Assembly (NCBI GenBank): GCA_030512335.1
Contig: JAULSU010000001.1
Span: forward strand, 7,378,001-7,442,000
Origin: Immersiella caudata
Taxonomy: Eukaryota > Ascomycota > Sordariomycetes > Sordariales > Lasiosphaeriaceae
Length of the DNA: 64,000 nt
Direction: 5' to 3'
Shown here one piece after another: positions 14,101 through 25,663 of this stretch (position 1 is its first letter; each line of letters begins with the position of its first letter). The notes beneath the pieces are model-generated. The model was not told where the DNA came from. It was given only the letters and a program-made list of their open reading frames with translations, and did no database searches. The translations under genes and the position numbers were made by a program.

Positions 14101-15728
14101 CAACGTTTTATACTTTTGTCTTTCAACGGCAACGAAGTGGTACCTGCTATCGGTACGCAACCGCTTCTCGGTACGACCAGGACGAGACAAACTCACCCCC
14201 CTCCTCGGCCTCAGCATCCTGTCCTGTCCTCAACCTTGGGTCCAGCCGCCAACCGCCAGCTCAACGCCAAACGCCCCATCCTTCCGCCCAACAGCGGCTT
14301 GGTGGAGAACGAGGCAAACCTCAAGATAGATAACTCGGCTGTCGATAATATCAACGACCACCAAGGGCGGCTCGCAACACACGCTCTGCTCGCCCATGCC
14401 GGTGTCGCCGCAACAGGCTCCCTAGGAGATTGTGTGCGCGGCCGATGCGTCCAACACACGCAGGCGGCGAGCTTTTCTTCTGCCTCCGTGCACGCGCAAC
14501 GCTCATACAGTAAGGACACTGTACTTGTTGTACCAATTCTGCTCAGGTTCCTGGCAGACCCGTCACAAAGTCAGGTACGTATTCTGCGATACGCGCTTTG
14601 TCAAGATTACATCCCGATATTTCCATGTTTGCGCTTTAATCATCTACATGCCCTGGTAACTCTAGGCGGTTCGGGAGCGGCGATGAGGAGGAGGAGCTGG
14701 GCGTCCCGGCCGCGACGGGTGGGGAGCGGTTAGGGAGAGGAGCGGAGAATGGAGAGGCCGTCCAGCAGCTCTGCAGACGACTCAGACGATCCTGTCTTTG
14801 GCTCTTTGATCAGTCGGTCGAGCCCGCTTTTGCAGCGCTCGACCATGCACACCACACCAAGGCCTCCTCCACTCTCCACCAGGGTCCCCCCTCTCCTCCA
14901 CATCCCCCTCTGTATCCGTCGTGCGCTGCCGACTAGCTTCCCTGCCACCGCCTGCCAGCGTCTCCCAGCGCTTGCTTCTGTCCTGGCCATGGCGAGGTGG
15001 AAAGTATGACGGTTGACGCGAAGGTTGGTGGCTGCTAGGTTCACTGCATCCGCGGGGAGAGCATACTTTTCGTGCAAACGGGAACTCAAACGCTTTTGTT
15101 ATCCCTCGGGATTTCTGTCAGAGTTTCAAGGTTTCCTTGTTCTCGGGAAGAGTGGCTTCCCTGCACGTTTTCTCTTTGAGCCCCGCCGGTCTCGTCCGTT
15201 CGCTTCCAGTACATAACTAACGGCACAACCCAGGCCGTCAGCGACAAGGGAACTCCCGCATATTGAAAAGGACTCGTTCCAGTCGCTCTTGCCACCAACT
15301 CGTGCCTCGCCCACCCACACTTACCATTCCGCAACGAGCTTGGAAACTCTCCTGCACACATTCCTCTTCTGTCTTCCTCTGCCCTCGACTGCAGCATTCC
15401 GGTCGCTTAGTGCTGGCCGTCTCAGGCCTCAGCTTGCCACATCGTCCGCCCTCCACTTCGGATACATGGTCTCAACGCACTAGCAACAAACCTGTTAATC
15501 CGCCTGGACGCCGCGAGGACCGGACCTCTTCGCGACCTCGATCGAACACATTTCCTACAGCCACCTACTACAGCGCACACCCATTCTTCCTCCCGAACGC
15601 GCTGTTCACCTCAGCCTCGAGCAGCACTCAAACTAAAGCGTCAGGATTACCTGTTCAGGGCGCACTCACTCCCCTCGAGCACTTTGGCAACCTACCCCAT
15701 TCTGGCGCCTGCTACAGTTGCCCGTAGC
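2171..15728. other. 13.6 kb gene desert upstream of the Zn2Cys6 regulator
   Basis: No gene could be supported on either strand. The longest open frames (for example 3432-4040 -, 8823-9497 -, 12886-13626 - and 13915-14733 +) have no recognisable motif, no exon continuation at splice sites, and compositions expected of GC-rich non-coding DNA. The region is GC-rich, not AT-rich, so it does not look like a block mutated by repeat-induced point mutation. I saw no transposase or reverse-transcriptase fragment. The last 0.5-1.5 kb before 15,729 is pyrimidine-rich and reads like a transcribed leader of the regulator, possibly with leader introns. The left end must hold the methyltransferase promoter. 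Unannotated non-coding RNAs are possible but cannot be shown here. Confidence 0.6.
3999..4030 (+). other. G-run cluster, possible G-quadruplex
   Basis: Five runs of three or more G lie within 32 nt, at 3999-4001, 4003-4007, 4018-4021, 4023-4026 and 4028-4030. Loops are 1, 10, 1 and 1 nt. The 10-nt loop exceeds the usual 1-7 nt rule, so this is only a candidate structure. Confidence 0.35.
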
Positions 15729-17150
15729 ATGGCAGACGACCCGCGCGGAGGTCGAGGGTATCCACCAAGAGAGAATCCCCACGACTACCCTCCTCCGCCA
15801 GAAGAGGAGGATCGGAGAGCGCACCAGCAGCCGCCTCCCGCTCCGAACATGACACTCCCTTCGTTTCGATACCCCCCCTCTGGTCAGGGATATGCACCAG
15901 AGCAACGGTACCAAGATGCTGGCTACCCGGCCGACCCGAGATATCCACCCGATTCGAGATACGATTCGAGGGCAAACTGGTCAGAATCGCCGACAAACCA
16001 GAATGGCTACTCGGCCCCGCCACCAGGTCGGTATGATCCGCCGCCGCCGCCGCCACCCCAACCTACCGGGGACCGATCCCGATACGATCGACCGCCGGAA
16101 GGACGGGGCTATGATCGATACGCAGAGCGTCCCCCGTACCCGGATTCGTACTACGCGGCCCCGCCGCCACCTCCAGCGGCAAGAGGTGGGGGGTACGCCC
16201 CCCCGGATCCGTACTACAGATATCAGCAACCCGGACCCTATCCCGGCTACCATGACTACCAGAGAGGTGGCCCAAATGCTCCTCCAACCGCGGCAGCCCA
16301 ACCCCAACAAGCTGCGCCGAGGCAGCGAACATCCATTGCATGCAGGTATTGTCGAAAGAGAAAGGTAGGCGTCCACTGACATGTCCAGCTTATAACGAGG
16401 ACACTAGATCGGTACAGGGCTGACATGACCATCTCACAGATCCGATGCAGCGGGTATGCGAACACCACCAATGGTAAATGCACCAATTGCGACAAGTTGA
16501 GAATTGAATGCATATTCCAACCTGTCTCATCAAACTCATCTACGGCATTTGTTCCAGTGTCAGCAGTTCCAGGTGGAGTGCCGCCCGGAACGCCACTGTA
16601 CGGCGCCTATGGACAGCCGCTGCATCCTACGGCCGGGCAATCACAGCAAGGGCCGCCTCAACAGGGAGGACAACCGCGACCTTATCCACCGCCTCCGTCC
16701 TCTGACTATGCGCCCTCGCTCCATTCCCCCACCAGCCAGTATCCTCAGTACGACGACAGGGATCGGGATCCCACTCGTCGCCGAACGCGTCCTCCAGAAG
16801 AAGAGCACGCCATGCGCCTTCCACCGCCGAATCATCCGGTTGACGGGGATCACCGCAGGCGGTCCCCTGCCTCCACGCGTAGCGACGGGACGCCGCCAAC
16901 ATCGTATCATCCATATCCTCAAGGCGGTTACGATCAGGACAGAACCCCAACCCCGCACAGGAATAGTCCGGGCGGCCCGCCGCCAGTGACTGCTCCCCAG
17001 CCACAGTTGCAGCCGCTTTCGCAGTCGTTCGGTGCATCCAGGAATCCCATGAGTCTTAACGTTCTGGTTGGGCCGGATACAGGTAACCGAGGTTCGGGGA
17101 TGGACATCGACACGAGCATGAAATCGAAGCTCGACAGTCGACGTTCCTAG
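15729..17150 (+). CDS. Zn2Cys6 (Gal4-type) transcription factor
   Basis: A predicted nuclear DNA-binding regulator of 448 residues. Exons are 15729-16364 and 16440-17150 (intron 75 bp). The first in-frame ATG is at 15729; the frame is open further upstream but without an ATG. Residues 1-200 are rich in Pro, Tyr, Gly, Arg and Gln and look disordered. The binuclear cluster starts near residue 204 (ACRYCRKRK) and continues after the intron (IRCSG...GKCTNCDKLRIEC). This gives C-x2-C-x6-C-x10-C-x2-C-x6-C, with all six cysteines present and a longish central loop. The rest is again rich in Pro, Gln and Ser. No fungal-specific middle homology domain was seen, so it belongs to the short, cluster-only class. 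The intron falls inside the cluster; if retained, translation would end four codons later and lose the last four cysteines. It is isolated, with 13.6 kb before and 6.4 kb after, which suggests complex regulation. Target genes are unknown. Confidence 0.88.
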
Positions 17151-20100
17151 GCTCCAGCTACTACGAGATCTATGCTGAGTACCGGGTATTTTGCCAATAC
17201 CATTAGGTAATGAGTCTGAAGGTTCGCCTCGCCGGCGTGGTGAACCACTTCCCCCGACCTTCTTTCCCGAGTCACTATACTTTGCGCTTGCCGTTTACGT
17301 TTATCGGCATGCTTCGGTCATGAGAGGGCGGCAGGCAGCGTGCTGGCACGTTGAGGCTTTATTGTTCTGCAGTCGCGTCCCTCCCCTCGTTTCGTCTAAT
17401 GCTATCACGACAAAGCGTTACGCGTCGATCTTGTCGTTGCTGGGCTCAACGGAGCCGGGTTGGCTTGAAAGCACACGATAGGTGCTGTCCTCGGAAAATT
17501 GGTGTCCGGTTTGGAAGCAGAAGCTACAAGCGATGGCCAGTTTCTGCTGGGTGGTTGGCCGTGTTTTTTGTCGTTTGTTTGTTTTTTCTTTGTCACACCT
17601 CAGACACATCTTTGGTTAGGGAGATTGTTGAGTAAAGACTGGGATTGCCTCACGGCGGGGAAGCGGCAGGTGTTCTGTCTGCTTCATCATTTTTCATGTC
17701 ATTCTACCTTCTACGTCTTTGCATGATTTCTGGGGACGATTGGGTCTATTCAGCGAGCTTTACTGGGCCAGCCAGCGATGGGTGTATATTTCGACACTAT
17801 TCAACTATCAAGGAGGACCTCACAGGTGCGCCCTAGGAGGTTACACGAAGCGGAAACGCAGGCTTGATGCACAACTTTTTATGTGTTACCAGCATCCCTC
17901 GTCAAATGAAATACCTGTTGATTGCTCTCAAATGTGCCGAGTCAAGCCCGACTACCGAGGCCGGATCGTGCCTCCCGCTGTCGCCTCGTCGCAGACAGCA
18001 AATGTTTGGAGCCACCACGGCAAGGTTGGCAATCCGAGAGTTTTATTTGAAACCGAGATTGGGGACCGACTACACACACTCTCTCTCTATCTACCGCCAC
18101 CTGGCTGGCCGCGGATGCTCTTGTCGTGAGTTGGAAAATAGACAGCAGATCTCTGCACCGCATCTCACCTCCATCGCATCACCATTTTAGCTGCGATGTC
18201 ACATGTTATGCCGGGGCGTCAGCCATTTTCACTTCCCCTCCTTGGGCATGTCTCGGAAAGCAACGGTATCCCAGGGAAGCAGCGCTGTCGCTCAAAGGCG
18301 CGTGATAGGGTGATGGCCACACTGTGTGTGACGAAAGGGCAAACTCGCGCAAAGCGGAAGTGAGAGATAGAATATGACTTGCATATCAGGCATCTTCTTT
18401 TGGGAGTATTCCTATTTTGGCCCTGGAAAGACACACACTCCCCCCCCTTTCTCTCTGTGTGTTGTGCGACGCACCGCCTTGCCTGGCTGGGTTGGTGGCG
18501 CGGCAGTTTGTTTTACGGAGGAATATCCTTTCTATATTTTGGGGAGAGGACTTCCGCACCAAGTGGAGGTGTTGGGTCGGCGGTGCGGAGTAGGTACCTA
18601 GGTAGCAAAGTGGTGGAATGGCCGTTTGAAAGTCTCCCTTATTTTCTCAAAATATGGAACCCATGACGCTGATGTGCCGTTGCAGCGGGACACGCATGCA
18701 ACTCATCTACTTGGGAGCCAAATGTCACTTGTCACGTCGTACGAGCCCGTTGCCTCGCGAGGTTATAGTGCCCCGGTGCCATTTTCGTCTTCTTTCAATT
18801 TCCCTTCCAGTTGCATTTCCTTCTCGTCCCGCAGACTCGCCGCCCAAGTCTGGAACTCCCCTGGATCAGCAGAGCGACTCCACAACTTAAAGCCATCCGT
18901 CAAGGCGCCCCGTTGCCCCCATCCAACCCCTGAACGAGTCATCGACACGTGTCGTGGAGCGAAGAGGCGCGGGCCGGGCTCTCCTTCCTCCACTTTATGC
19001 TCCACCCGTCTCCTTGACCGGCCTGCCAACGGTGCACCGCAATGGGGCTTTCGATACCACTTTGCAGCTGGACTTCGGCCACACCGCTGCTGGGCCCAGA
19101 GACCGGTCGACAGCCAAGAGCGGGCACGCGGGGAGCGGAGTGGATCTGTTCAGGTGGCTGGCACCAACAGTGATGCGCCGGCTCATGCCCCGATGTCACG
19201 GCGGAATCCCAGCTTGGTCAGCGCAACGGGGTCTATCCATCCGTCGGCCGCTGGTGCGATGTCACTATTGAATCTCGGTCGCCAATCTTGCCCGCCTGGG
19301 TTCCCATCTCACTCCGCCCGTCATGCGGGCCGGGGCGATGGCGGGACTAAGAGCCATAGCGCTTCCCTCGGTTTGGATCCCCCAACCAGCGTCTCCCTGG
19401 TAGCGTAATGAATTCGAATAGCTGTGCTCCTGTCTCGGCTGCTTGACTGCTTGTGTATTGAGGCGCAAACCTTTATCCCATGCGACAGAGGCAGAGAATT
19501 CTTCGTGAATCGCACCGCCTAGCAGCTTCAAGTCGCCCGCCACCCATCGCCCGGTGGCCAGAGACGATGTGTCCTTCCCGGTCGGTCGCCCTAACCGGCC
19601 ATGCGTACATAGTCGGAACCCCTTTGCCTACCATCTACTGCGTTAGCACTCTAGCAAACGACACGGCCGCCGAGCCCTCCTTTTTGGCCCTTGCGCAGTA
19701 ATAGACTGGCGGGGACGCGAATAAAAGTGGAGGGGGGATTGTTCTGCTGTAAATGACGCCCCTTCGCCTTGTGGAGCTGTCTTTTGCGAGATGTTTGGAG
19801 AAGGCCCCAGGCATTTGCGCCGCCTCGATGAGGCGTGCTCCGGGGAAGGACTGTAACCTCTCTCTTCAGTTGGTAGTGAGTTCGGTCGGCAGTGAGTTGC
19901 GGCAGCGCACAACATGACAGGTCGCTCTGTTGGGCCGGAAAAGGGATTTCGCTGATAAAGTTCTCTCGCTGCCGCATGGTTGGGCGTTGGAAAAGGCCGA
20001 CTGCTGTTGTGCACGTTCAAAAGGTACTGTACTTGACGCTGCCACACGCGACGCTGGGGAGAGGTCAAACAGGGGGTGGGGTGGGAAATAAGATGCCTTG

Positions 20101-23100
20101 GTTTGACTCTCGCTCGCATGGCGGAGTACTCGTCCGCCGCTGTGGTACCGAAGGCGAAAGGAGAGGAGACCACCGTGCGACCTCGCACAACTGGGCGTGC
20201 TAGCAAGGTGGGTAAGTATTCCCCGACCGAGACCAAGTTCTGCTCACTGAAGAGCGTTCTCATCTGTCGCTGTATGTGGCGATGGGCGTTTTGAACTACT
20301 TGTGCACAACTACCTAATAGGCTAAGGGGTACTGGTTGGTGGTTTTGAAGGACTGGTCATCTCGACAGTTTGTTGATTGCGTTCCACCAAGTTTGAGGCT
20401 CAGGGGTTTGTCTACTGCTGCCTCCATGTCTTGTGAGACAGTCCTCGGTGCAACATAGGTACGAGCCGCAATGACTGTTGATCCATGAAGGCTCTGCTTA
20501 ATCAGGCTAAGTGTTCTAGCGCGTGCTTCGGGTCATCTCGTAGGCGATGCACCACAGGGATTGTAGTTGCAGACTAGTGCGTCAAGACGCTCCAGGTTGT
20601 AATCACAGGCCAAACTTCTCGCTTCCAGACCATCGAAAACGTTGGCGCACACCACCCCGACTCTCTGCTGTGTGACCTAAACAGTGTTATCCAAAAAAAA
20701 AAAAAAAAAAAAAAAATCTCCTTGCGCCGCCCTGCGGTGGACTTTCCCTTGTGTTCCAGAAGGATACGTCGGCGGCGTGATAAGAGGCGCTGGCCCTTGA
20801 TCACAAGACTTGCGAAATTTAAGGGACAGCGGTTGCTTCCGGACGTTAGAGCGGCGTGCCGAGAAGGTTTGCCATAGATGACGATCCCTCCAGGCAGGTA
20901 CATATCTGGATGAGTTAGAACGCCACGGCGGACACAGAGTTCACACCGATGCCCGCGGCCCGAACCCGTTGGTCGGCATAGCCGTTGGAGGAGGGCAGCT
21001 AGGGACGGGCCAGTGGGTTACAGAATTAGTGTAAACCTTGCCATGAGGGGGGGTGTCGGCGCAGTGAACAAACCTGGAGATCATTAGGTTCAGGAGGATG
21101 TACTCGTTCTTCCCCCCCTTTGTTTGCCGCTTGAAATCTGCCACACAAAACTGTAATCTTGGGCGTGATCTCTGAGTCACAAAAAGCGAAAATCTCTACC
21201 GGTCGAGGCATTTTGAAAGAGCCAGCGTGACGTTTCGGTCGGACTGGTCCGGCAGAGTGATGGAGCGACCGCCTGTGGCGGGTCTCCGCCAAACATGCTC
21301 CACGCCGGGAGTATCTCACAGGTGCCGGACAGCTTCCAGGACCACAGGGCACTGCCGCGCCGCTTCGGCTACCCGCGTATAGCGTCACAGTCGGGCAACA
21401 ACTCTGATCAAAACTTGAGCACCTCCGTCATGAGACGTAATGGTGGCACGCGCCCCTCTATTCAAGACAAGGACTTCCAGTCTCCCAGGATCTTAGAGAT
21501 GAGTGTCATCTTCCCTATCCAGACATTTTCCAAGACGCCGATTTAGGTCAGATAATCTATAATGGCAGGTAGTTTGTTGCGTGATCGGTGGGAGTCATAT
21601 CATCTTTGGGAAACCGGACTCTACCACTTGGCCCAATTGCACTGCCAACAGCGAGCGAGGCGTGATCCTGGAACCGAACATACCTTTCCGTTGCTACAAA
21701 TGTTCGGCTCTTCCCAGTGCCGCGGTCACTGGTACTTCCAAGCACAACTGCGGTACGTCGACCGGATCCGAGACAGACGCCTTCCCGTGAGTATAGAGAC
21801 CACATACTTCCAGTCTTAGCGGACCCAATGGATCGCTATCTTTGTTGCCGGAATTCGCCCCATCGCGAGCGGTTGGTCGGACTTGCCGGCCGCTTCACTG
21901 GCGGCGTTGCATTCCGAAACATTACAGTAGCGGGTAAGTTGAGCGAACCGTAGCTCTTGGGGCAACTTTTGGCGGCATATGAGTTCTGACCTGTCAGCGG
22001 GAGGAGGGCTCGCACAGCCAGTACTTTGAAACCATTAGTCCTGCCGTAGCAAGCATATGCGCAAACCGGTTTCTTGCCCTCTGCCAACCAGCAGCCTCAC
22101 GGCTTCTGCGGAGGGCAGCATTGTTACGCTAAAAGATACCCCTTCGGGAAGCTCTTCAACCAGACTGACAGAGTTGTATACTTGCTAAATCAACTCCCTA
22201 CTTGAGCAAGCAGGACATCTACCGGTAACAATACCCTCCCGCCGAGGAGAGCGAACATCTAAGCTACAGACGCCACATCCCCGTGATAACGTCTTGTAAA
22301 GAGATGCAGCGATGAATAGTGAGTTCGCTGCCCGGTAAACAAAGCCCCTTTTCATTAGCCGCTGAACGCGGATCATCACCCGAAGTGCCGTCGAGGGGTT
22401 TAGCTGCCTTCAGGTTGCTTAACCAAACGCGACTCAATTTCCTGGAAATATGAACATGTGGCTGACGCCGCAGAGTTCTTCCATCACAAATTTTCCGCAG
22501 TAGCCCAGGCCTTGTCTTTGATTTCAGACCACGCGAAGAGCACACAGGTCACAGCTCGTGAATGCACTGGGCTCCATCAAAAGACCCAACTGCGACAGTA
22601 TAGCATGACTGGTCCTCCATTTTTCGGCAGAGGACTGTCCTTGCGGCGAAGCTGACGACATCGTCTTCGGGGCTGTTTGGCACAACTAGTCGTGAATACC
22701 TTTAGGCAAGGGTGTTACCCACAACCCTGCCCGGTCTCATTCGCGACCCATGCAACCTACAAGCGAGGAATGCTTAGCTTTGTCATCATCTACGCAGTAT
22801 CAGTAGTCCTATCAGCATGAGACTGCGGTTACACGGTGTGGTCCCCGCATACAGCTTGAGCGGACATAATAACCTATTGGTGAGTCGTGGTGGTCTCTTC
22901 AGCTGGCCACGATGTTAAATCTTTGAACATGAAGTTGGTGGGCCGCCTCCGTGGGCTGTGTTGTGTCGATTTTGAATGAGGTGCACCCCTTGCCTAGCTT
23001 CGAAACTTGGAATATGTCCTGTATCTTTGATAGTGATGCTGGGCTTTGCGTAACGGCCAGCGACTTGCGCCAGCTGCCATGTGCCGAGGACTGCGTTTAT

Positions 23101-23516
23101 CATGGGCTCGAAACGAAGCCCGCAAATCATGAGTAAAACGTGTGCGCTGGAAAGCGTGAAACAGACCCGCGCTCTGTTCCGGGGTCATCGGCGGCCTCTC
23201 TGAGGTTATTGAAGAAAAAAAAGAAAATCATCAAACTTGATATCGGCCCCTGAGCGTTCTGCTGAAAAGTCCCTGAAGGGGGAATCAAATAAATCTGGTT
23301 GATTTCATCCTGTAGCAGCACCGTGAAGCGCTGGGCTGTTCCCCACTATTGTTGCTAGATCTGACAATGCTGTCGGAGCGCATCTCCCAGCCCGACCTTT
23401 GTACCGCTCAAACTAGATGGGTAGACATGCGCCCCTTCCCGACTGCTCAGTTCTTACGCTCCTCGATTTCTTCGTGTCCCAGCGTCAGTAAGCATACAGG
23501 ACACGCACGCAACAGG
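17151..23516. other. 6.4 kb gene-poor region downstream of the Zn2Cys6 gene
   Basis: No gene is supported on either strand. The first several hundred bases are probably the 3' UTR of the Zn2Cys6 gene. Open frames such as 18626-19408 (+) and 19643-20263 (-) contain no recognisable motif and do not extend across plausible introns. By eye the part from about 20.3 kb to 23.4 kb is less GC-rich than the desert on the left of the regulator. It contains a 24-nt poly(A) tract. A fast-evolving, intron-rich gene cannot be excluded here. Confidence 0.5.
20693..20716. repeat. Poly(A) tract, 24 nt
   Basis: An uninterrupted run of 24 A on the plus strand inside the gene-poor region. It could be a simple mononucleotide repeat or the tail of an old retroposed sequence. 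No target-site duplication or element body was recognised next to it. Confidence 0.9.
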
Positions 23517-24599
23517 CTAGGATCTCCTACCGTTCAAGTCAACGGTGAAAGCGCCACCGAGCAAGATGGCTGGCTCTTCGATGTTATGGTGTTCGTAGCT
23601 GAAAGAGTGAGCCTTGACCAAAGTCTACAGGTATAGAAATGAGCACCGGCCTCACCTTAGAGTGCCCACGCCCCCAGCTTCCAGCAGGAAGGACGGCCCA
23701 TCCTGAAGAGACTTTACTGCCCAACGCTGAGCAAAAGCGCGGAGAATGTGGCCGTGTGCAACTATGAGAACATCGCCTCTGGTCCCCCCGGCATGTTGGC
23801 TCATAGCTGGGGCGTGCCATCTGTCGCGGATGTCCTTGATGAGTCGATCAAGCCGCTCAGTTATATCCGTCGGGCTCCTGAGAGACGTCAGCGGCTGGAT
23901 GGCCCAACGGCCTATCTTGACCTTACTCCCCGCCGGGACACCCATCCCTCCAAATATCCCAAGCCGGGTCGAGCCCCTGTTCCTGCCTCATCTTTCTGAT
24001 GTTGGGCGACGTGATGCCCTCGTAATCGCCATAATCCCATTCCCGGATGTCTTCTGTGATCTCGACCCCAGCCTCGCATGCCAAACCCCCCTCTGCGGAT
24101 GGGCCATGAGCTTCCCAAGGCAGCTTCTGCTTCAGCCCGAGGTTGAGTAGCTCAAAGGTCCTCTGGGCTCGCTTCCGGGGAGAAACGTAACTGTTGCTCG
24201 GCGTCAGGATCACCATGCGGGCACCAAGATAGGGCAACTACACCCGATCGGATCGACGCTATGAATGAGTCCCCTGCCAATATGATGCACCTCGCATGTG
24301 CTTGGCAGGAAACGAATGCTCGTCCGGGGGCGAGGTGTCGGGGTCGTGATGGTGAGACGCCATGCCGCACAACCAACCGACGCCTACCCCCAGAATCTCC
24401 GTTTGGTAGCTGCGACTTACATGTGGGCCAGCTTCTTAGGAACGATCAAACGATCGTTGCCCACAAGGGCGCAGCCAGTAGCTTTGACGCGCTTCTCGCC
24501 GTTGGGCGTAAGCGGAATGTCGGTTGACCCTGTGTGGCGGCCATTGAGGGACCACTCCGTCTCGCCGTGGCGGACAATGAAGACGCGAGGAGTCGCCAT
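23517..24599 (-). CDS. SHB17: SHB17-like histidine phosphatase (sedoheptulose-1,7-bisphosphatase)
   Basis: Orthologue candidate of yeast Shb17, which dephosphorylates sedoheptulose 1,7-bisphosphate in the cytosol and feeds riboneogenesis. Exons, all in phase, are 24421-24599, 23927-24190, 23656-23877 and 23517-23598, giving 248 residues (yeast protein 271). The ATG at 24599 opens with MATPRVFIVRHGETEWS, the RHG catalytic signature of the phosphoglycerate-mutase-like superfamily; the histidine takes the phosphate. Later motifs are YVSPRKRAQRT, REWDYGDYEG, CPGGESPTDITERLDRL and VLIVAHGHILRAF, where the second catalytic histidine sits. The last exon gives SYEHHNIEEPAILLGGAF. The frame runs upstream of the ATG, but that part is not family-like. 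It is divergent from the small ORF at 25138. Other PGM-family phosphatases are possible, but the spacing of these motifs fits SHB17 well. Confidence 0.88.
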
Positions 24600-25137
24600 C
24601 AACGCTATCCTGTGCGCGCTGACGTCTGTGGCCGAAGGTTTAGTTAGCTCAACGGAGCGTTTCAAGGTGGATGTCAGGGCTGTGAGACACTGGTGCTCTG
24701 CCCCTGCGTGCGGAAGACTGACATCTGAGACTTGAAACGAGGCACCTTGGAAGCGCCAGGGAATAGAACTTTCAGGTTTAAAGTCTACTGCATAGCACCC
24801 TTTTCATTATGTGGAAGATATATATGCTCTGATCTTTGCTTTTGAGATTCCTAACCCGGAAGAGACGCTTAGTCTGAGCGTCACCTCCGCACCTCCCGCG
24901 TCTTGGGCGCCAAGTCCGGAAATCGCACCTCGAACCCCACAAACAAGGCTGGAATTGGAGCAGTGCAGGGGTGAAGCGCCACTGGAAGCTGATCAACCGC
25001 AAACCTTAGCACACAGCACGACCAGACAGACCCCTCTAGTTCCTCAAAACTCGTCAACTCGCAGCATTTTCCATCTGGATACTCTTATTATCCGACATCG
25101 ACATCTCCTTGAGGTAGCGGGGAAAAAAGATTCGAAA
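24600..25137. promoter_or_regulatory. Divergent promoter region between SHB17-like gene and small ORF
   Basis: 538 bp between two ATGs facing away from each other. It must hold the 5' UTRs and promoters of both genes. The frame of the right-hand ORF is open back to about 24,811 but has no ATG there, so the coding part is taken to begin at 25138. No specific binding site was identified. Confidence 0.55.
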
Positions 25138-25614
25138 ATGTCCCTAACGCTCGGCAACGCGGCGCGATTACTAAGGGCCCTGGGAGTACCCCTGGTCCCC
25201 GCCATCGATGTCGAAACAAGCCACAACGTGGGGCGCTCGAGCCCCCTTGCTCGCTTCCAACTGCCTGCCGCGAGCGAAGATTTCGAGCTTTTTCCGTACC
25301 CGAGCCCGCTCCCCGGGCTTTCAACGCCGCGCCGACGTCAACCCTCAATCGATCTCCGCATCCTCGACCTTCCCCGCTCTACGACCGCAAACCCCCCTAT
25401 TTGTAGAGCCATAGAAGACTTGCGGCCCGGGAGGTACCGACTGGGAAACTCGGAGAGCAGACCGACATCACCGGCCCCGTCCCTGCGCAGCAGCACCAAG
25501 AGCGACTCCGATTCGTCCAGCGCATCCCGCCCTCACTTCGGACGACGCAGACAGAGTGCGCGGCGGATGGCAGCACCAGAGGCCGAGGCCCTCTGGAGAC
25601 AGTACTGGGACTGA
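25138..25614 (+). CDS. Hypothetical protein, 158 residues
   Basis: A single-exon ORF from ATG (MSLTLGNAARLLRALG) to TGA. No known domain is recognised. The first 15 residues could form a short amphipathic helix. The middle is rich in Pro and Ser, and there is a Ser/Asp-rich patch followed by an Arg-rich stretch (FGRRRQSARR). The tail is PEAEALWRQYWD. There is no signal peptide or membrane segment. It ends only 49 bp before the ATG of the next small gene on the same strand, which is far tighter than other spacings in this window. It may therefore be the first ORF of a two-ORF transcript, an upstream ORF, or a leader that is not translated. Whether it is a real protein is uncertain. Confidence 0.5.
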   Translation: MSLTLGNAARLLRALGVPLVPAIDVETSHNVGRSSPLARFQLPAASEDFELFPYPSPLPGLSTPRRRQPSIDLRILDLPRSTTANPPICRAIEDLRPGRYRLGNSESRPTSPAPSLRSSTKSDSDSSSASRPHFGRRRQSARRMAAPEAEALWRQYWD

Positions 25615-25663
25615 TTATTCAGTCCCACCTTGACTATCGACACGCGTATTCCAATTCTCTACA

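Noticed and set aside
13915..14733. 272-codon plus-strand frame before the Zn2Cys6 gene
   Set aside because: No motif; it probably lies in promoter or leader sequence of the regulator, and several other frames are open there too.
18626..19408. 260-codon plus-strand frame after the Zn2Cys6 gene
   Set aside because: No motif and no splice-linked extension; looks like chance openness.
19643..20263. 206-codon minus-strand frame
   Set aside because: No domain, no conserved-looking segment.
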